A stretch of 64,000 nt of DNA from Bacteroidales bacterium (lineage in GTDB: Bacteria > Bacteroidota > Bacteroidia > Bacteroidales > CAIWKO01): contig JALOBU010000011.1 in NCBI GenBank assembly GCA_023228145.1, forward strand, positions 51,832 through 115,831, written 5' to 3'. The position numbers were made by a program, and so were the translations under genes. Positions 15,750-24,798 of this stretch are shown piece after piece. Position 1 is the first letter of the stretch, and the number at the start of each line of letters is the position of its first letter. Below the pieces are notes generated by a model. It saw nothing but the letters and a program-made list of their open reading frames with translations, made no database searches and was not told where the DNA came from.

Positions 15750-17642
15750 ATGTGCGGAATTTCAGGCATTGTGGCTTTCAACGAAGCAGGGAAAGAGCAC
15801 CTGAATAAAATCAACGGTGTAGTTGCCGTTATGTGTAGCCGTGGCCCCGACCGAAGCGGTATTTACTCAGACGAAAACGTAGCTTTTGGTCACAACCGCC
15901 TTTCTGTAATTGATACATCAGAAGCAGCTTCACAACCATTTACTGATAAGAGTGGCAGATACACCATAATTTTCAATGGAGAATTTTACAATTTTAATAA
16001 ATACCGTGAACAGTTACTGCAAAAGGGCATAGAACTCAAATCAAACAGCGATACGGAAGTTTTGCTATATTTATACATACTTGAAGGTCCTGCCTGTTTA
16101 GAAAAAGTCAATGGTTTTTTTGCTTTTGCTATTTACGATAAGCTTGAGAATACAGTATTTATTGCCCGCGACCGTTTTGGAGTAAAACCTTTGCTGGTAT
16201 ATCAAGACAGGAACAGATTTTGTTTCGCATCAGAGATGAAAGGACTGCTTGAGATGGATATCCCCCGGCTTCTTGACATGGAATCTTTATTTTCATTTCT
16301 GCAAATGAATTATATTCCTACTGGGTATACTATGCTTAGAAATGTAACAAAATTGGAGCCCGGAAATTATATTATTATAAAAAACGGAAAAGTTCTTCAG
16401 AAACAATATTATCATATCCCATATTCACACAAGCTTATTGAATGCACTGATAATTATCAAAATGCCTGTAAAAAAGTTTATGATTTGTTAAATCAATCCG
16501 TTGAAAAAAGAATGATTTCGGATGTTCCACTTGGCGCTTTTTTAAGTGGAGGTGTTGATTCGTCGGTAATAGTATCGCTTGCGTCTAAATTTACCAAACA
16601 CTTAAATACATATTCCATCGGCTTTAAAGATGAGCCCTTTTTTGACGAAACTTATTATGCCCGGTTGGTAGCTGATAAACTAAAAACAAACCATACTGTT
16701 TTTTCATTAACTAATGATGATTTATTTTCTGTTTTATTTAAAGTGCTTGATTATATGGATGACCCCTTTGCCGATTCTTCGGCTATTGCAGTGTATTTGC
16801 TGAGCAGGGAAACACGCAAGCACGTTACGGTTGCTTTATCAGGGGATGGCGCTGACGAGCTTTTTGGAGGTTATATGAAGCATACCGGTGAAATGAGAAT
16901 TCGTAATGTCGGCATTTTAGGTAATTTGCTTAAGCACACATTCCCATTAATTAAACTGTTGCCTCAATCGAGAAATAGTTTATTTACTAATAAAATCAGG
17001 CAAATTGCAAAGTATGCAGAGGGTATGAATTTAAGCGAAAAAGAGCGTTACTGGCGCTGGTGTTCCTTTATTTCCGAAAATGAAGCAAAAAAATTATTGC
17101 AATCAGAAATAGATTTTAATGAATACATAAAAAGAAAAGACTCTATTACGAATAACATTGCCGAAAAAGGTAGCATAAATGATGTTTTTTATACGGACAT
17201 GAAACATATTCTGGTGAACGATATGCTGATAAAAGTGGATATGATGTCTATGGCAAATTCGCTGGAAGTGCGAGCGCCCTTTCTGGATTATGAATTGGTT
17301 AATTATATTTTTTCTTTGCCTGCACATTATAAAATTCAAGGGAATGTTAGAAAAAGAATTTTGCAGGATGCTTTTAGGAATGATTTGCCTGAAGAGATTT
17401 ACCATCGTCCCAAACATGGGTTTGAAGTTCCGTTGTTAAAATGGTTTCGTAACGAATTATCTTCATTGATAAATGACGAACTGCTTAATGATGAGTTTAT
17501 TATTTCACAGAATATTTTTGAACTTACTGAAACAAAAAAACTTAAAACTCGTTTACATTCTAAAAATCCCGGTGATGTCCATGCACAGATATGGGGACTT
17601 CTGGTATTTCAATACTGGTGGAAAAAATATTTTTCAAAATAA
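15750..17642 (+). CDS. asnB: Asparagine synthase, glutamine-hydrolysing
   Basis: Makes asparagine, or amidates a related acid, using glutamine nitrogen. Cys2 (MCGISGIV) is the glutaminase nucleophile of the Ntn amidotransferase domain (residues 2 to about 190). The synthase domain has the pyrophosphate loop LSGGVDSS (about 264-271) and a second ATP-contact segment LSGDGADELFGGY. Length 630 is longer than E. coli AsnB (554) and fits the branch often found in polysaccharide loci, where such enzymes may amidate sugar acids. Here the gene is directly followed by a glycosyltransferase gene (13-base gap) and export genes, which favours a role in surface polysaccharide. Free asparagine synthesis remains possible. 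Confidence 0.9.
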   Translation: MCGISGIVAFNEAGKEHLNKINGVVAVMCSRGPDRSGIYSDENVAFGHNRLSVIDTSEAASQPFTDKSGRYTIIFNGEFYNFNKYREQLLQKGIELKSNSDTEVLLYLYILEGPACLEKVNGFFAFAIYDKLENTVFIARDRFGVKPLLVYQDRNRFCFASEMKGLLEMDIPRLLDMESLFSFLQMNYIPTGYTMLRNVTKLEPGNYIIIKNGKVLQKQYYHIPYSHKLIECTDNYQNACKKVYDLLNQSVEKRMISDVPLGAFLSGGVDSSVIVSLASKFTKHLNTYSIGFKDEPFFDETYYARLVADKLKTNHTVFSLTNDDLFSVLFKVLDYMDDPFADSSAIAVYLLSRETRKHVTVALSGDGADELFGGYMKHTGEMRIRNVGILGNLLKHTFPLIKLLPQSRNSLFTNKIRQIAKYAEGMNLSEKERYWRWCSFISENEAKKLLQSEIDFNEYIKRKDSITNNIAEKGSINDVFYTDMKHILVNDMLIKVDMMSMANSLEVRAPFLDYELVNYIFSLPAHYKIQGNVRKRILQDAFRNDLPEEIYHRPKHGFEVPLLKWFRNELSSLINDELLNDEFIISQNIFELTETKKLKTRLHSKNPGDVHAQIWGLLVFQYWWKKYFSK

Positions 17643-17655
17643 AGCTATTTTATAA

Positions 17656-18849
17656 ATGCCCCGAGTATTAAGAATTATTAACCGATTTAATCTGGGTGGC
17701 CCTACATACAACGCATCCTATCTTACAAAATATATGTCACCCGGGTTTCACACTTTGCTGGTCGGGGGCATTAAGGACGAATCTGAAGAAAATTCGGAAT
17801 TTATTTTAAGAAACCTTGGTATTATACCAGTTATTATCCCAGAAATGCATCGTTCTATTAACCCTATACAGGATGCTATAGCTATTAAGAAAATTAAAGA
17901 AATAATAAGAGAGTTTAAACCTGATATAGTTCATACACATGCTTCTAAAGCAGGAGCCTTAGGAAGAAGAGCCGCATATATTATGAATGTCCCAGTAATT
18001 TTACATACTTTCCATGGGCATATTTTTGATGCATATTTTAGTGGGTTGAAATCAAAATTATATCAGTGTATCGAACGTAAGCTTGCAGAAAAATCAACAA
18101 AAATAATTGCTTTAAGCGAACAACAAAAATACGACCTTGTAATCAAGTATAAAATATGCCCGGAACATAAAATTGAAATTATTCCCCTTGGCTTTGACCT
18201 TGATAAGTTTGAGAACAATATGGATGTTAAAAGAACTCAGTTTAGAAATGAATATCTGCTTGATGATGACGAAATAGCCATAGGTATAATAGGAAGAGTT
18301 GTCCCAGTAAAAAATCATCCTTTGTTCATTAATGCGATAAAATATGTTATCTCAAGAAGTAATAAAAAAATCAGGGCTTTTATTGTTGGTGACGGAGTAG
18401 ACAGGGCGAAAATTGAACGGATGTGCCATGACCTTAGTTTGAGTTATGTTGATTTCAGGTATAATAAAATAAAAGCTGATGTTACTTTTACTTCTTGGCT
18501 TAAAGACATTGATTATGTTGATGCAGGTATGGATATTATTACGCTGACATCTTTGAATGAAGGGACTCCTGTTAGCCTTATCGAAGCTCAGGCAGCAGGG
18601 AAACCTATAGTTTCTACCAACGTAGGTGGTATTGAAAATATTATTATCCCGAATGAAACAGCATGGCTTGCTGATGTTAAGAAACCTGATGATTTCTGTA
18701 ATAAATTGCTTATGCTTGTGCAAAATGATGAACTTCGTATAAAATATAATCAAAAAAGCAGGGATTTTGTAAAGAATAAATTCAGTTACTTACGTTTAGT
18801 AAATGATATGCAGAATTTATATCATAAATTGCTTACTGTGACCAAGTAA
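17656..18849 (+). CDS. GT4-family glycosyltransferase
   Basis: Retaining GT-B glycosyltransferase, probably adding one sugar to a lipid-linked polysaccharide precursor at the inner face of the cytoplasmic membrane. The N-domain opens with VLRIINRFNLGGPTYNASYL, containing the GGP loop that contacts the nucleotide sugar. DIVHTHASKAGALGRRAA and HTFHGHIFDAYF are typical of this family. The C-domain contains GIIGRVVPVKN and the EX7E motif region EGTPVSLIEAQAAGKPIVST. There are 397 residues and no signal peptide. The donor and acceptor sugars cannot be predicted. It lies between asnB and the Wza-type gene. Confidence 0.9.
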   Translation: MPRVLRIINRFNLGGPTYNASYLTKYMSPGFHTLLVGGIKDESEENSEFILRNLGIIPVIIPEMHRSINPIQDAIAIKKIKEIIREFKPDIVHTHASKAGALGRRAAYIMNVPVILHTFHGHIFDAYFSGLKSKLYQCIERKLAEKSTKIIALSEQQKYDLVIKYKICPEHKIEIIPLGFDLDKFENNMDVKRTQFRNEYLLDDDEIAIGIIGRVVPVKNHPLFINAIKYVISRSNKKIRAFIVGDGVDRAKIERMCHDLSLSYVDFRYNKIKADVTFTSWLKDIDYVDAGMDIITLTSLNEGTPVSLIEAQAAGKPIVSTNVGGIENIIIPNETAWLADVKKPDDFCNKLLMLVQNDELRIKYNQKSRDFVKNKFSYLRLVNDMQNLYHKLLTVTK

Positions 18850-18882
18850 GCAAGAAATTATTAAATTTGTAAAATTTTACAC

Positions 18883-19626
18883 ATGAAACGCCTGTTGCTT
18901 TTACTTATCACCATTTTATTTATTTCAGGGTGCAAGATATTTACTCCGTATCAGATGTTGCGGCAGGGCAAATATCCCGTGAGTGAGTTTCAAGATACAT
19001 TAAATTCAAAAGAATATTTAATTGCTCCAAACGATGAATTAAAGATGGTCATATTTTCAAATAATGGAGAAAAGGTAATTGACCCTGTTTCATCAGGTTC
19101 GGGTTCACAATTACAAAGCGGCATTTCTTTTATGGTTGAATTCGATGGCCAGGTTAAACTTCCTATTCTTGATAGGGTTAAAATTGCCGGATTAACTTTA
19201 CGTCAGGCGGAAGATTTGCTTCAAGAGAGATATTCCAAATATTTTAACAACCCTTATGTGCAGTTAAAAGTAACAAATAACAGAGTAATAATTTTCCCTG
19301 GTGGGCAGGGAAGTCAGGCTATGGTTGTCACACTTGATAACTCCAATACTACACTTTTTGAAGCACTTGCCAAAGCCGGAGGAATTAACGATGGAAAAGC
19401 CCATAAAATAAAGTTAATCAGGGGTGATTTAAAAAATCCAAAAGTTTATATTATTGATTTGTCAACAGTTGAAGGTATGACAAAGGCAAATCTTATTGTG
19501 CAGGCTAATGATATTATTTATGTTCAGCCAAGGAATAAAATTCCAGAAAAAATCATAAATGTACTTGCACCTTATCTGACTTTATTATCTACATTCATTT
19601 TAGTATACGAATTATTCGTTAAGTAA
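18883..19626 (+). CDS. Wza-type polysaccharide export lipoprotein
   Basis: Outer membrane polysaccharide export protein. A lipobox (LFISGC, Cys17) marks it as a lipoprotein. Residues about 45-140 form the poly-export domain (YLIAPNDELKMVIFS, then GQVKLPILDRVKIAGLTLRQAEDLL) and about 145-225 a SLBB/beta-grasp domain (LFEALAKAGGINDGKAHKIKLIRG, ANDIIYVQP). The final 20 residues are hydrophobic (LAPYLTLLSTFILVYELF), resembling the amphipathic or membrane-spanning helix with which Wza crosses the outer membrane. It is shorter than E. coli Wza (379 residues), as is common in Bacteroidota. It is followed after 5 bases by the Wzc-type partner. Confidence 0.92.
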   Translation: MKRLLLLLITILFISGCKIFTPYQMLRQGKYPVSEFQDTLNSKEYLIAPNDELKMVIFSNNGEKVIDPVSSGSGSQLQSGISFMVEFDGQVKLPILDRVKIAGLTLRQAEDLLQERYSKYFNNPYVQLKVTNNRVIIFPGGQGSQAMVVTLDNSNTTLFEALAKAGGINDGKAHKIKLIRGDLKNPKVYIIDLSTVEGMTKANLIVQANDIIYVQPRNKIPEKIINVLAPYLTLLSTFILVYELFVK

Positions 19627-19631
19627 ATACT

Positions 19632-22109
19632 ATGACTAAGAAAAAAAAGATATCAACCATTAATGATGAAATAGATTTAAAGTTATTTTATTTTATTTTT
19701 AAGAGGAATTTTTTCTATCCTATAATATTTCTGCTTGTTGCATTAATTGCTGCATTTCTTTATTTGCGTTACACTCAGCCTGTATATGAGGCCAAAGCTA
19801 TCATACAGATAAACAAAAACGAAGAAGCAAAGTTACTTGGAGCATCATCAATTTTTCCTGAAGAAGATAATTTCTTACCAAAGAAAATGGAACTTATTAA
19901 ATCGGCTATATTTATACAAAGAGTTGTTGATAAGCTTCCATTGGAAATTTCTTATTTTAGCAAGGGTACAGTTTTAGATTACGAACAATATACAAGTTCT
20001 CCTTATAAAGTTTTTGCAAAAGTTATTAATTCAAGTATTTATAATACACCTATTCAAATAAATTTTATTGAACAAACAAAATGCGAAATAGTTTATAAAA
20101 ATGTAAATAATGAAACTATAAAAAAAGTCTTCTCAGTTTCGGATACTTTAAATCTTAACGAGGTTAAATTGTATATATCGAATATAAATTATAAAAGAAT
20201 TGAAGTGAATGAAGGTTTTCTCTCTGGTGACAAATTTTTCTTTATAATAAATAATCCACAAGCCATTCCTCAAGATATTATCTCCCGCATAAATGTTTCT
20301 ATTCTTAATGATGCCGCTAAAACCATAATGATAAAATACAAAGACAGAAGTGCAGAAAAAGCAAATGCCATTGTAAATACCATTGCTGAAGAATTTCAAA
20401 GTTATGATATTGAGAAACAAGCGGAGAGTGTTGAAAAAATTCTAGGGTATATTGATGAAAGAATGGATATTATTTACGATACTCTTGTTAAATCTCAGGA
20501 AAACATAGCTGATTTTAATAAAAAATATAATATTGATACCATTGTAAACAGGCCATTACCTACATTTACTTCAAGGTTAAATGACTACCAAAATCAAATG
20601 GTTTCTCTTGAATTGGAAGCAAGCAAACTGGATGAAATTAAAAATAATTTAAAAAGTTCGGTTAATAATGATATTTCACGCATCATCGCTATTACAGCGG
20701 GAAGTGAGTTTAAAGGCTCCATTTCAACATTACTGAGTACATTACAGGAATTATTAATAAAAAGAGAAAAATTGCTTTACAATGTTACTGAAAACAGCGG
20801 ACAGATAAAGGAGATTGATTACCAGATAAACATGCAAAAAAAGCTAATTACCGAAAGTATTGATTATGTGAGCGGAAGTATAAATAAAAGAAAAGCGGAA
20901 ATTGCTGATAAAATTTTAATGTACGAAAGAAAGTTGAATTTTAAAACAAGCGACTATAATACTGTTGACCTGGCAAGCCTCGAAAGGATATACCAAATAA
21001 ATGAAAATTATTATAATCAATTAATTGGGAAAAAAGCTGAATATTCAATTGCAAAAGCGGGTTATGTTTCCCAGAATATTATATTGCAACGCTCGTCAAC
21101 ACCGACAGAACCTATTGAGCCTATTAAAAAGAATATTTATTTAATCGCAGTTTTTGCATCATTATTTCTTGGTTTGGGGATAATTATTGTGAGGTATGTT
21201 TTGTTCAACAATATTTTAACACTATATGATATATATAAATATACAGACATTCCTGTGATAGGTATTGTCCCAAAATATATAGATTCAATTCCTGAATCCC
21301 AACTTATTGTTGATAAACATCCAAAATCTATTATTGCCGAAGCATTACGCTCTATTAGAACTAATTTGCACTTTTTGAAAAACGAGGAAGGTCCTAAAGT
21401 TATTGCAATGTCTTCGACTGTATCAGGAGAGGGAAAAACTTTTGTAATTATAAACCTGGCAGGTGTAATTGCTTTTTCAGAGAAAAAAGTAATTGTGCTT
21501 GATTTCGATTTACGCAAACCTAAGATTCATATTGGATTTAATGTTGTTAATACCAAAGGAATAAGTACAATACTTTCAAACAAACACAATATTGATGATT
21601 GTATTATTCAAAGTAGCTTGGCAAACCTCGATTTTATTACTGCCGGCCCTGTACCTCCAAATCCTTCGGAATTAATCTTTAGCAAAAGAACGGATGAGGT
21701 GTTAAGTTACCTTAAGACTAAGTATGATTATGTCTTAATTGATAATCCTCCAATCGGGCTGGTTACAGATGGGATTAAAGCTATGTCAATTGCTGATTAT
21801 CCAATCTATGTGTTTAAAGCTGATTATTCCAAGAAGTTTTACGTATTAGATTTGGAGCGCCTTGCTGAAGATAGTAAACTCAAAAACATCTCTCTTGTAT
21901 TAAATGCTGTTGAACCTATAGGCTCGTCATATGGTATGAAATACAGTTCAAAAGTTAAGGGTTCTAGTTATGGTTATGGTTTTGGTTATGGTTATGGTTA
22001 TGGAATTGAAGATGAAAGCTCTGAGAATAGAAACAAAAAGTCTATTACAAACTGGATTTCAAGATTATTTAAAAAGGGTTATCAATTCGGAAAGCAACAT
22101 CGCAAATGA
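19632..22109 (+). CDS. Wzc-type polysaccharide co-polymerase and tyrosine autokinase
   Basis: Inner membrane protein of 825 residues controlling chain length and export with the Wza partner. It has two membrane helices (about 28-48 and 500-522) flanking a Wzz periplasmic domain with coiled-coil. The cytoplasmic BY-kinase domain shows Walker A SGEGKT (about 599-604), Walker A' VIVLDFDLRKP and Walker B DYVLIDNPP. The C-terminus carries a Tyr/Gly cluster (about 770-795, repeated YG units), the usual autophosphorylation region. These repeats are encoded by a 6-base tandem repeat. The stop overlaps the next start (ATGA). Confidence 0.94.
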   Translation: MTKKKKISTINDEIDLKLFYFIFKRNFFYPIIFLLVALIAAFLYLRYTQPVYEAKAIIQINKNEEAKLLGASSIFPEEDNFLPKKMELIKSAIFIQRVVDKLPLEISYFSKGTVLDYEQYTSSPYKVFAKVINSSIYNTPIQINFIEQTKCEIVYKNVNNETIKKVFSVSDTLNLNEVKLYISNINYKRIEVNEGFLSGDKFFFIINNPQAIPQDIISRINVSILNDAAKTIMIKYKDRSAEKANAIVNTIAEEFQSYDIEKQAESVEKILGYIDERMDIIYDTLVKSQENIADFNKKYNIDTIVNRPLPTFTSRLNDYQNQMVSLELEASKLDEIKNNLKSSVNNDISRIIAITAGSEFKGSISTLLSTLQELLIKREKLLYNVTENSGQIKEIDYQINMQKKLITESIDYVSGSINKRKAEIADKILMYERKLNFKTSDYNTVDLASLERIYQINENYYNQLIGKKAEYSIAKAGYVSQNIILQRSSTPTEPIEPIKKNIYLIAVFASLFLGLGIIIVRYVLFNNILTLYDIYKYTDIPVIGIVPKYIDSIPESQLIVDKHPKSIIAEALRSIRTNLHFLKNEEGPKVIAMSSTVSGEGKTFVIINLAGVIAFSEKKVIVLDFDLRKPKIHIGFNVVNTKGISTILSNKHNIDDCIIQSSLANLDFITAGPVPPNPSELIFSKRTDEVLSYLKTKYDYVLIDNPPIGLVTDGIKAMSIADYPIYVFKADYSKKFYVLDLERLAEDSKLKNISLVLNAVEPIGSSYGMKYSSKVKGSSYGYGFGYGYGYGIEDESSENRNKKSITNWISRLFKKGYQFGKQHRK
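21967..22003 (+). repeat. GGTTAT-type 6-base tandem repeat encoding the Wzc tyrosine tail
   Basis: About six near-perfect 6-base units (GGTTAT with one GGTTTT variant) encode alternating Gly-Tyr or Gly-Phe. Loss or gain of units would keep the frame and change the number of phosphorylatable tyrosines. Confidence 0.75.
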
Positions 22110-22648
22110 GAAAAATTCTGACGAATATTCAGGATATAATATTAATAGAACCTGATGTTTATGAAGACAGCAGAGGTTATTTTTTTGAATCATTTAATTC
22201 TAATAAATTCAAAGACTTGGGTATTTATGAAGAATTTGTTCAGGATAACCAATCTTTGTCTGGGAAGAATGTTTTAAGGGGTTTTCATTTTCAGCGGCCA
22301 CCTTATGAACAGGGGAAATTGGTTCGGGTAATAAAAGGATCGGTACTTGATGTGGCAGTTGATTTGAGAAAAAAATCTCCCAGTTATGGTAAAAATGTTG
22401 CTTTTGTATTATCAGAGAATAATAAACAGATGTTATGGATACCCCCGGGTTTTGCTCATGCTTTTCTTACCCTGGAAGATGATACGATTTTTTTCTACAA
22501 ATGCACAGGACTGTATAATAAAGATGCTGAAGTGATTATTTCGTGGGACGACCCTGATATTAATTTTAAGTGGAATATTTCGGACCCTATTTTATCTGAA
22601 CGCGACAAGAAAGGAATTCAATTTAAATTATTTAATTCTCCTTTTTAA
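22106..22648 (+). CDS. rfbC: dTDP-4-dehydrorhamnose 3,5-epimerase
   Basis: Epimerises dTDP-4-keto-6-deoxyglucose on the path to dTDP-L-rhamnose. A cupin fold of 180 residues is seen: FFESFNSNKF at the start, then DNQSLSGKNVLRGFHFQ with catalytic His61, followed by GKLVRVIKGSVLDVAVDLR and the PPGFAHAFLTLEDDTIFFYK segment. The start codon overlaps the wzc stop by 4 bases, so translation is coupled. No rfbA, rfbB or rfbD occurs in the window; they must lie elsewhere or the enzyme may act on another dTDP-4-keto sugar. Confidence 0.92.
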   Translation: MRKILTNIQDIILIEPDVYEDSRGYFFESFNSNKFKDLGIYEEFVQDNQSLSGKNVLRGFHFQRPPYEQGKLVRVIKGSVLDVAVDLRKKSPSYGKNVAFVLSENNKQMLWIPPGFAHAFLTLEDDTIFFYKCTGLYNKDAEVIISWDDPDINFKWNISDPILSERDKKGIQFKLFNSPF

Positions 22649-22662
22649 CTGATTTTTATATA

Positions 22663-22670
22663 TATCTTTG
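22663..22670 (+). promoter_or_regulatory. -7 element before the WecA-like gene
   Basis: TATCTTTG fits TAnnTTTG and lies 20 bases before the TTG start at 22690. No clear -33 TTG is visible. It may give the downstream genes separate expression from the polysaccharide operon. Confidence 0.4.
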
Positions 22671-22689
22671 CACACAGAATTTATCATAA

Positions 22690-23778
22690 TTGAGTTCAGA
22701 AGATATATATTCGTTAGTTGCGTATTCCCTGTTTTTTATTGTTTCTCTGTTTTTTTCATTATTGATAAACAGGATACTGATAAAATTCTCTAAAACTTTA
22801 GGTACGCGTAATAAAGCGGATAATCTGAATAGATGGAGTACTGCCGATAAGCCATCTTTTGGTGGTATTTCATTCTATATAATTTTTCTATTATCTATTA
22901 TTGCGCTGTCGTTTTTTTTCCAAAAAAACGCATTATTTCACAACATTTCGATTCTGGGAATAATTCTGGCCACCACCTTAGGTTTTATTATGGGTTTATT
23001 TGACGATGCATATAACACAAAAGTTTTAATTAAACTTTTTTCACAAATATTATGCGGGATTATACTAATTTTTTCAGGCACATATATCAGCATTTTTCAG
23101 AATGACTTCTTGAATTATATCTTAACTATTTTATGGGTAGTAGGCATAATGAATTCTATTAATATGCTTGACAATATGGATGCAATTTCCTCTGTAGTTG
23201 CTGTTTTTATTTTTACTGGAATTTTTATTGAAAATATAATTTTAAATAGTGTCTATGACAGCCTGAATATACTTATTATTGGAGTAATATCTTCGTTGAT
23301 AGGTTTTCTTTTTTATAACTGGCCGCCTTCCAAAATGTTCATGGGTGATACAGGTAGCCAGTTTCTGGGAGTACTACTTGCTACTTTTAGTATTATTTTT
23401 ATCTGGAACCATAGGGAAGTTAATATGGATGAAATTCCTACAAAACAAATTTGTGCTGTTGTACTTTTTTTTACTTTACCTCTAATAGACACTGCAACTG
23501 TTTCAATTAAAAGAATTTTAAAAGGGAAGTCGCCATTTGTTGGAGGGAAAGACCATACAACGCATCATTTATCATATCTTGGTTTTTCAGAAAAAAAAGT
23601 TGCAGTAATATATGTCATTTTATCTTTTGTTTCAATTTCGCTTGGGTTGCTATGTTTAAATATTGTTGATTGGAAACATTTATATACAGTTTTATTCATG
23701 GCATATTTTGTGATTTTATTTTCGGTTTTATTTTATATTGCTAACATCAATAAGCATAAATCTGATGGTTCGTCTTAA
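22690..23778 (+). CDS. WecA/MraY-family sugar-phosphate undecaprenyl transferase
   Basis: Polytopic inner membrane enzyme that moves a sugar-1-phosphate from a UDP-sugar to undecaprenyl phosphate, starting glycan assembly. About 10-11 membrane helices and the family's cytoplasmic motifs are present: GGISFYIIF, FDDAYNTKVLIKL, the aspartate-rich NMLDNMDAIS, FMGDTGSQFLG and the histidine motif GGKDHTTHHL. The start is TTG at 22690 because no ATG occurs before the second half of the first helices. It is distinct from MraY by the HTTHH-type motif and by context. Likely priming enzyme for the polysaccharide made by this locus. Confidence 0.88.
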   Translation: MSSEDIYSLVAYSLFFIVSLFFSLLINRILIKFSKTLGTRNKADNLNRWSTADKPSFGGISFYIIFLLSIIALSFFFQKNALFHNISILGIILATTLGFIMGLFDDAYNTKVLIKLFSQILCGIILIFSGTYISIFQNDFLNYILTILWVVGIMNSINMLDNMDAISSVVAVFIFTGIFIENIILNSVYDSLNILIIGVISSLIGFLFYNWPPSKMFMGDTGSQFLGVLLATFSIIFIWNHREVNMDEIPTKQICAVVLFFTLPLIDTATVSIKRILKGKSPFVGGKDHTTHHLSYLGFSEKKVAVIYVILSFVSISLGLLCLNIVDWKHLYTVLFMAYFVILFSVLFYIANINKHKSDGSS

Positions 23779-24781
23779 GCGCATTTCTATTTTTCTCCTA
23801 TCCCTGAGTCTATTAATAGTTATTATCTGGTTATTTGTTAACTCAATTCAAAAAAATAATAACAAAACTTCTGATGAGTTATATTATGAAGCATATAGGA
23901 GGTTTGATAAAATATTTAGTATAAAAATTCCGGGAAAAATGAATTTCTGCGGTGAAACCGTACCTGTTGATAAATTTTATGTCAGGGAATCATTGGACAG
24001 GGAACTGCTGGTTAATACATACTGGCATTCAAACACCTTGCTTATGTTTAAAAGAGCTTACAGGTATTTTCCTGTGATTGATTCAATTTTGAAATTTAAC
24101 CATGTCCCATCTGATTTCAGATATCTTGCTCTAATTGAAAGTGGATTCGAAAATATTGTTTCTCCTGCTGGTGCCAAGGGCTTTTGGCAAATCATGAAAA
24201 CAACAGCTCAGATGTACGGATTGGAAGTGAACGCTGAAATTGATGAACGCTATCACCTCGAAAAATCAACTTTAGCTGCTTGTAAATATCTTAAGGCATC
24301 CTATCAGAAGTTCGGAAACTGGACCTTGGCAGCGGCATCGTATAATATGGGGGCAGAAGGGCTGGCCTCTGTTATAAAATCGCAGAAATCAGATAATTAT
24401 TATGATTTATATTTAAATAAAGAAACCCAACGCTACATTTATAGGATTCTTGCCGTTAAACTTATTTATGAATCTCCGGTTGCTTATGGCTTTTATTTAC
24501 GTGAAAAAGATTTCTATCCTGAAATAAAAACTTATACTGTTATAGTTGATACTTCTATTACTAATTGGGCTGAGTTTGCAATAATAAACAAATCAAATTA
24601 TAGAATCCTTAAAGAATTTAATCCCTGGATATTAAAATACTCTCTGACAAATAAAAATAAAAAAACGTACAACATTAAATTCCCTGTTGTAGGTTATGAA
24701 AGCTTACCTTTATTTAAAATCGAATCATCTCCGGATGATAACTTGTTCAATGATACATTGAAAATTAACGAAATCCACTAA
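23765..24781 (+). CDS. Membrane-anchored lytic transglycosylase (MltD-like)
   Basis: Cleaves the MurNAc-GlcNAc bond of peptidoglycan, forming anhydromuropeptides. The start is set at ATG 23765 (overlapping the previous gene by 14 bases), because an upstream in-frame TTG only adds residues before the natural signal anchor (VRLKRISIFLLSLSLLIVII). The SLT domain spans about 115-240, with catalytic Glu125 in LALIESGFE, then AKGFWQIMKTTAQMYGL and AAASYNMGAEGL. A further 90 residues lack a clear LysM. Length is 338. It may remodel the wall for the exported polysaccharide or be ordinary housekeeping. Confidence 0.88.
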   Translation: MVRLKRISIFLLSLSLLIVIIWLFVNSIQKNNNKTSDELYYEAYRRFDKIFSIKIPGKMNFCGETVPVDKFYVRESLDRELLVNTYWHSNTLLMFKRAYRYFPVIDSILKFNHVPSDFRYLALIESGFENIVSPAGAKGFWQIMKTTAQMYGLEVNAEIDERYHLEKSTLAACKYLKASYQKFGNWTLAAASYNMGAEGLASVIKSQKSDNYYDLYLNKETQRYIYRILAVKLIYESPVAYGFYLREKDFYPEIKTYTVIVDTSITNWAEFAIINKSNYRILKEFNPWILKYSLTNKNKKTYNIKFPVVGYESLPLFKIESSPDDNLFNDTLKINEIH

Positions 24782-24798
24782 GAAATATTTAATTGTAT

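Noticed and set aside
21967..22003. Short direct repeats as a CRISPR
   Set aside because: Units are 6 bases without spacers and lie inside a coding region.
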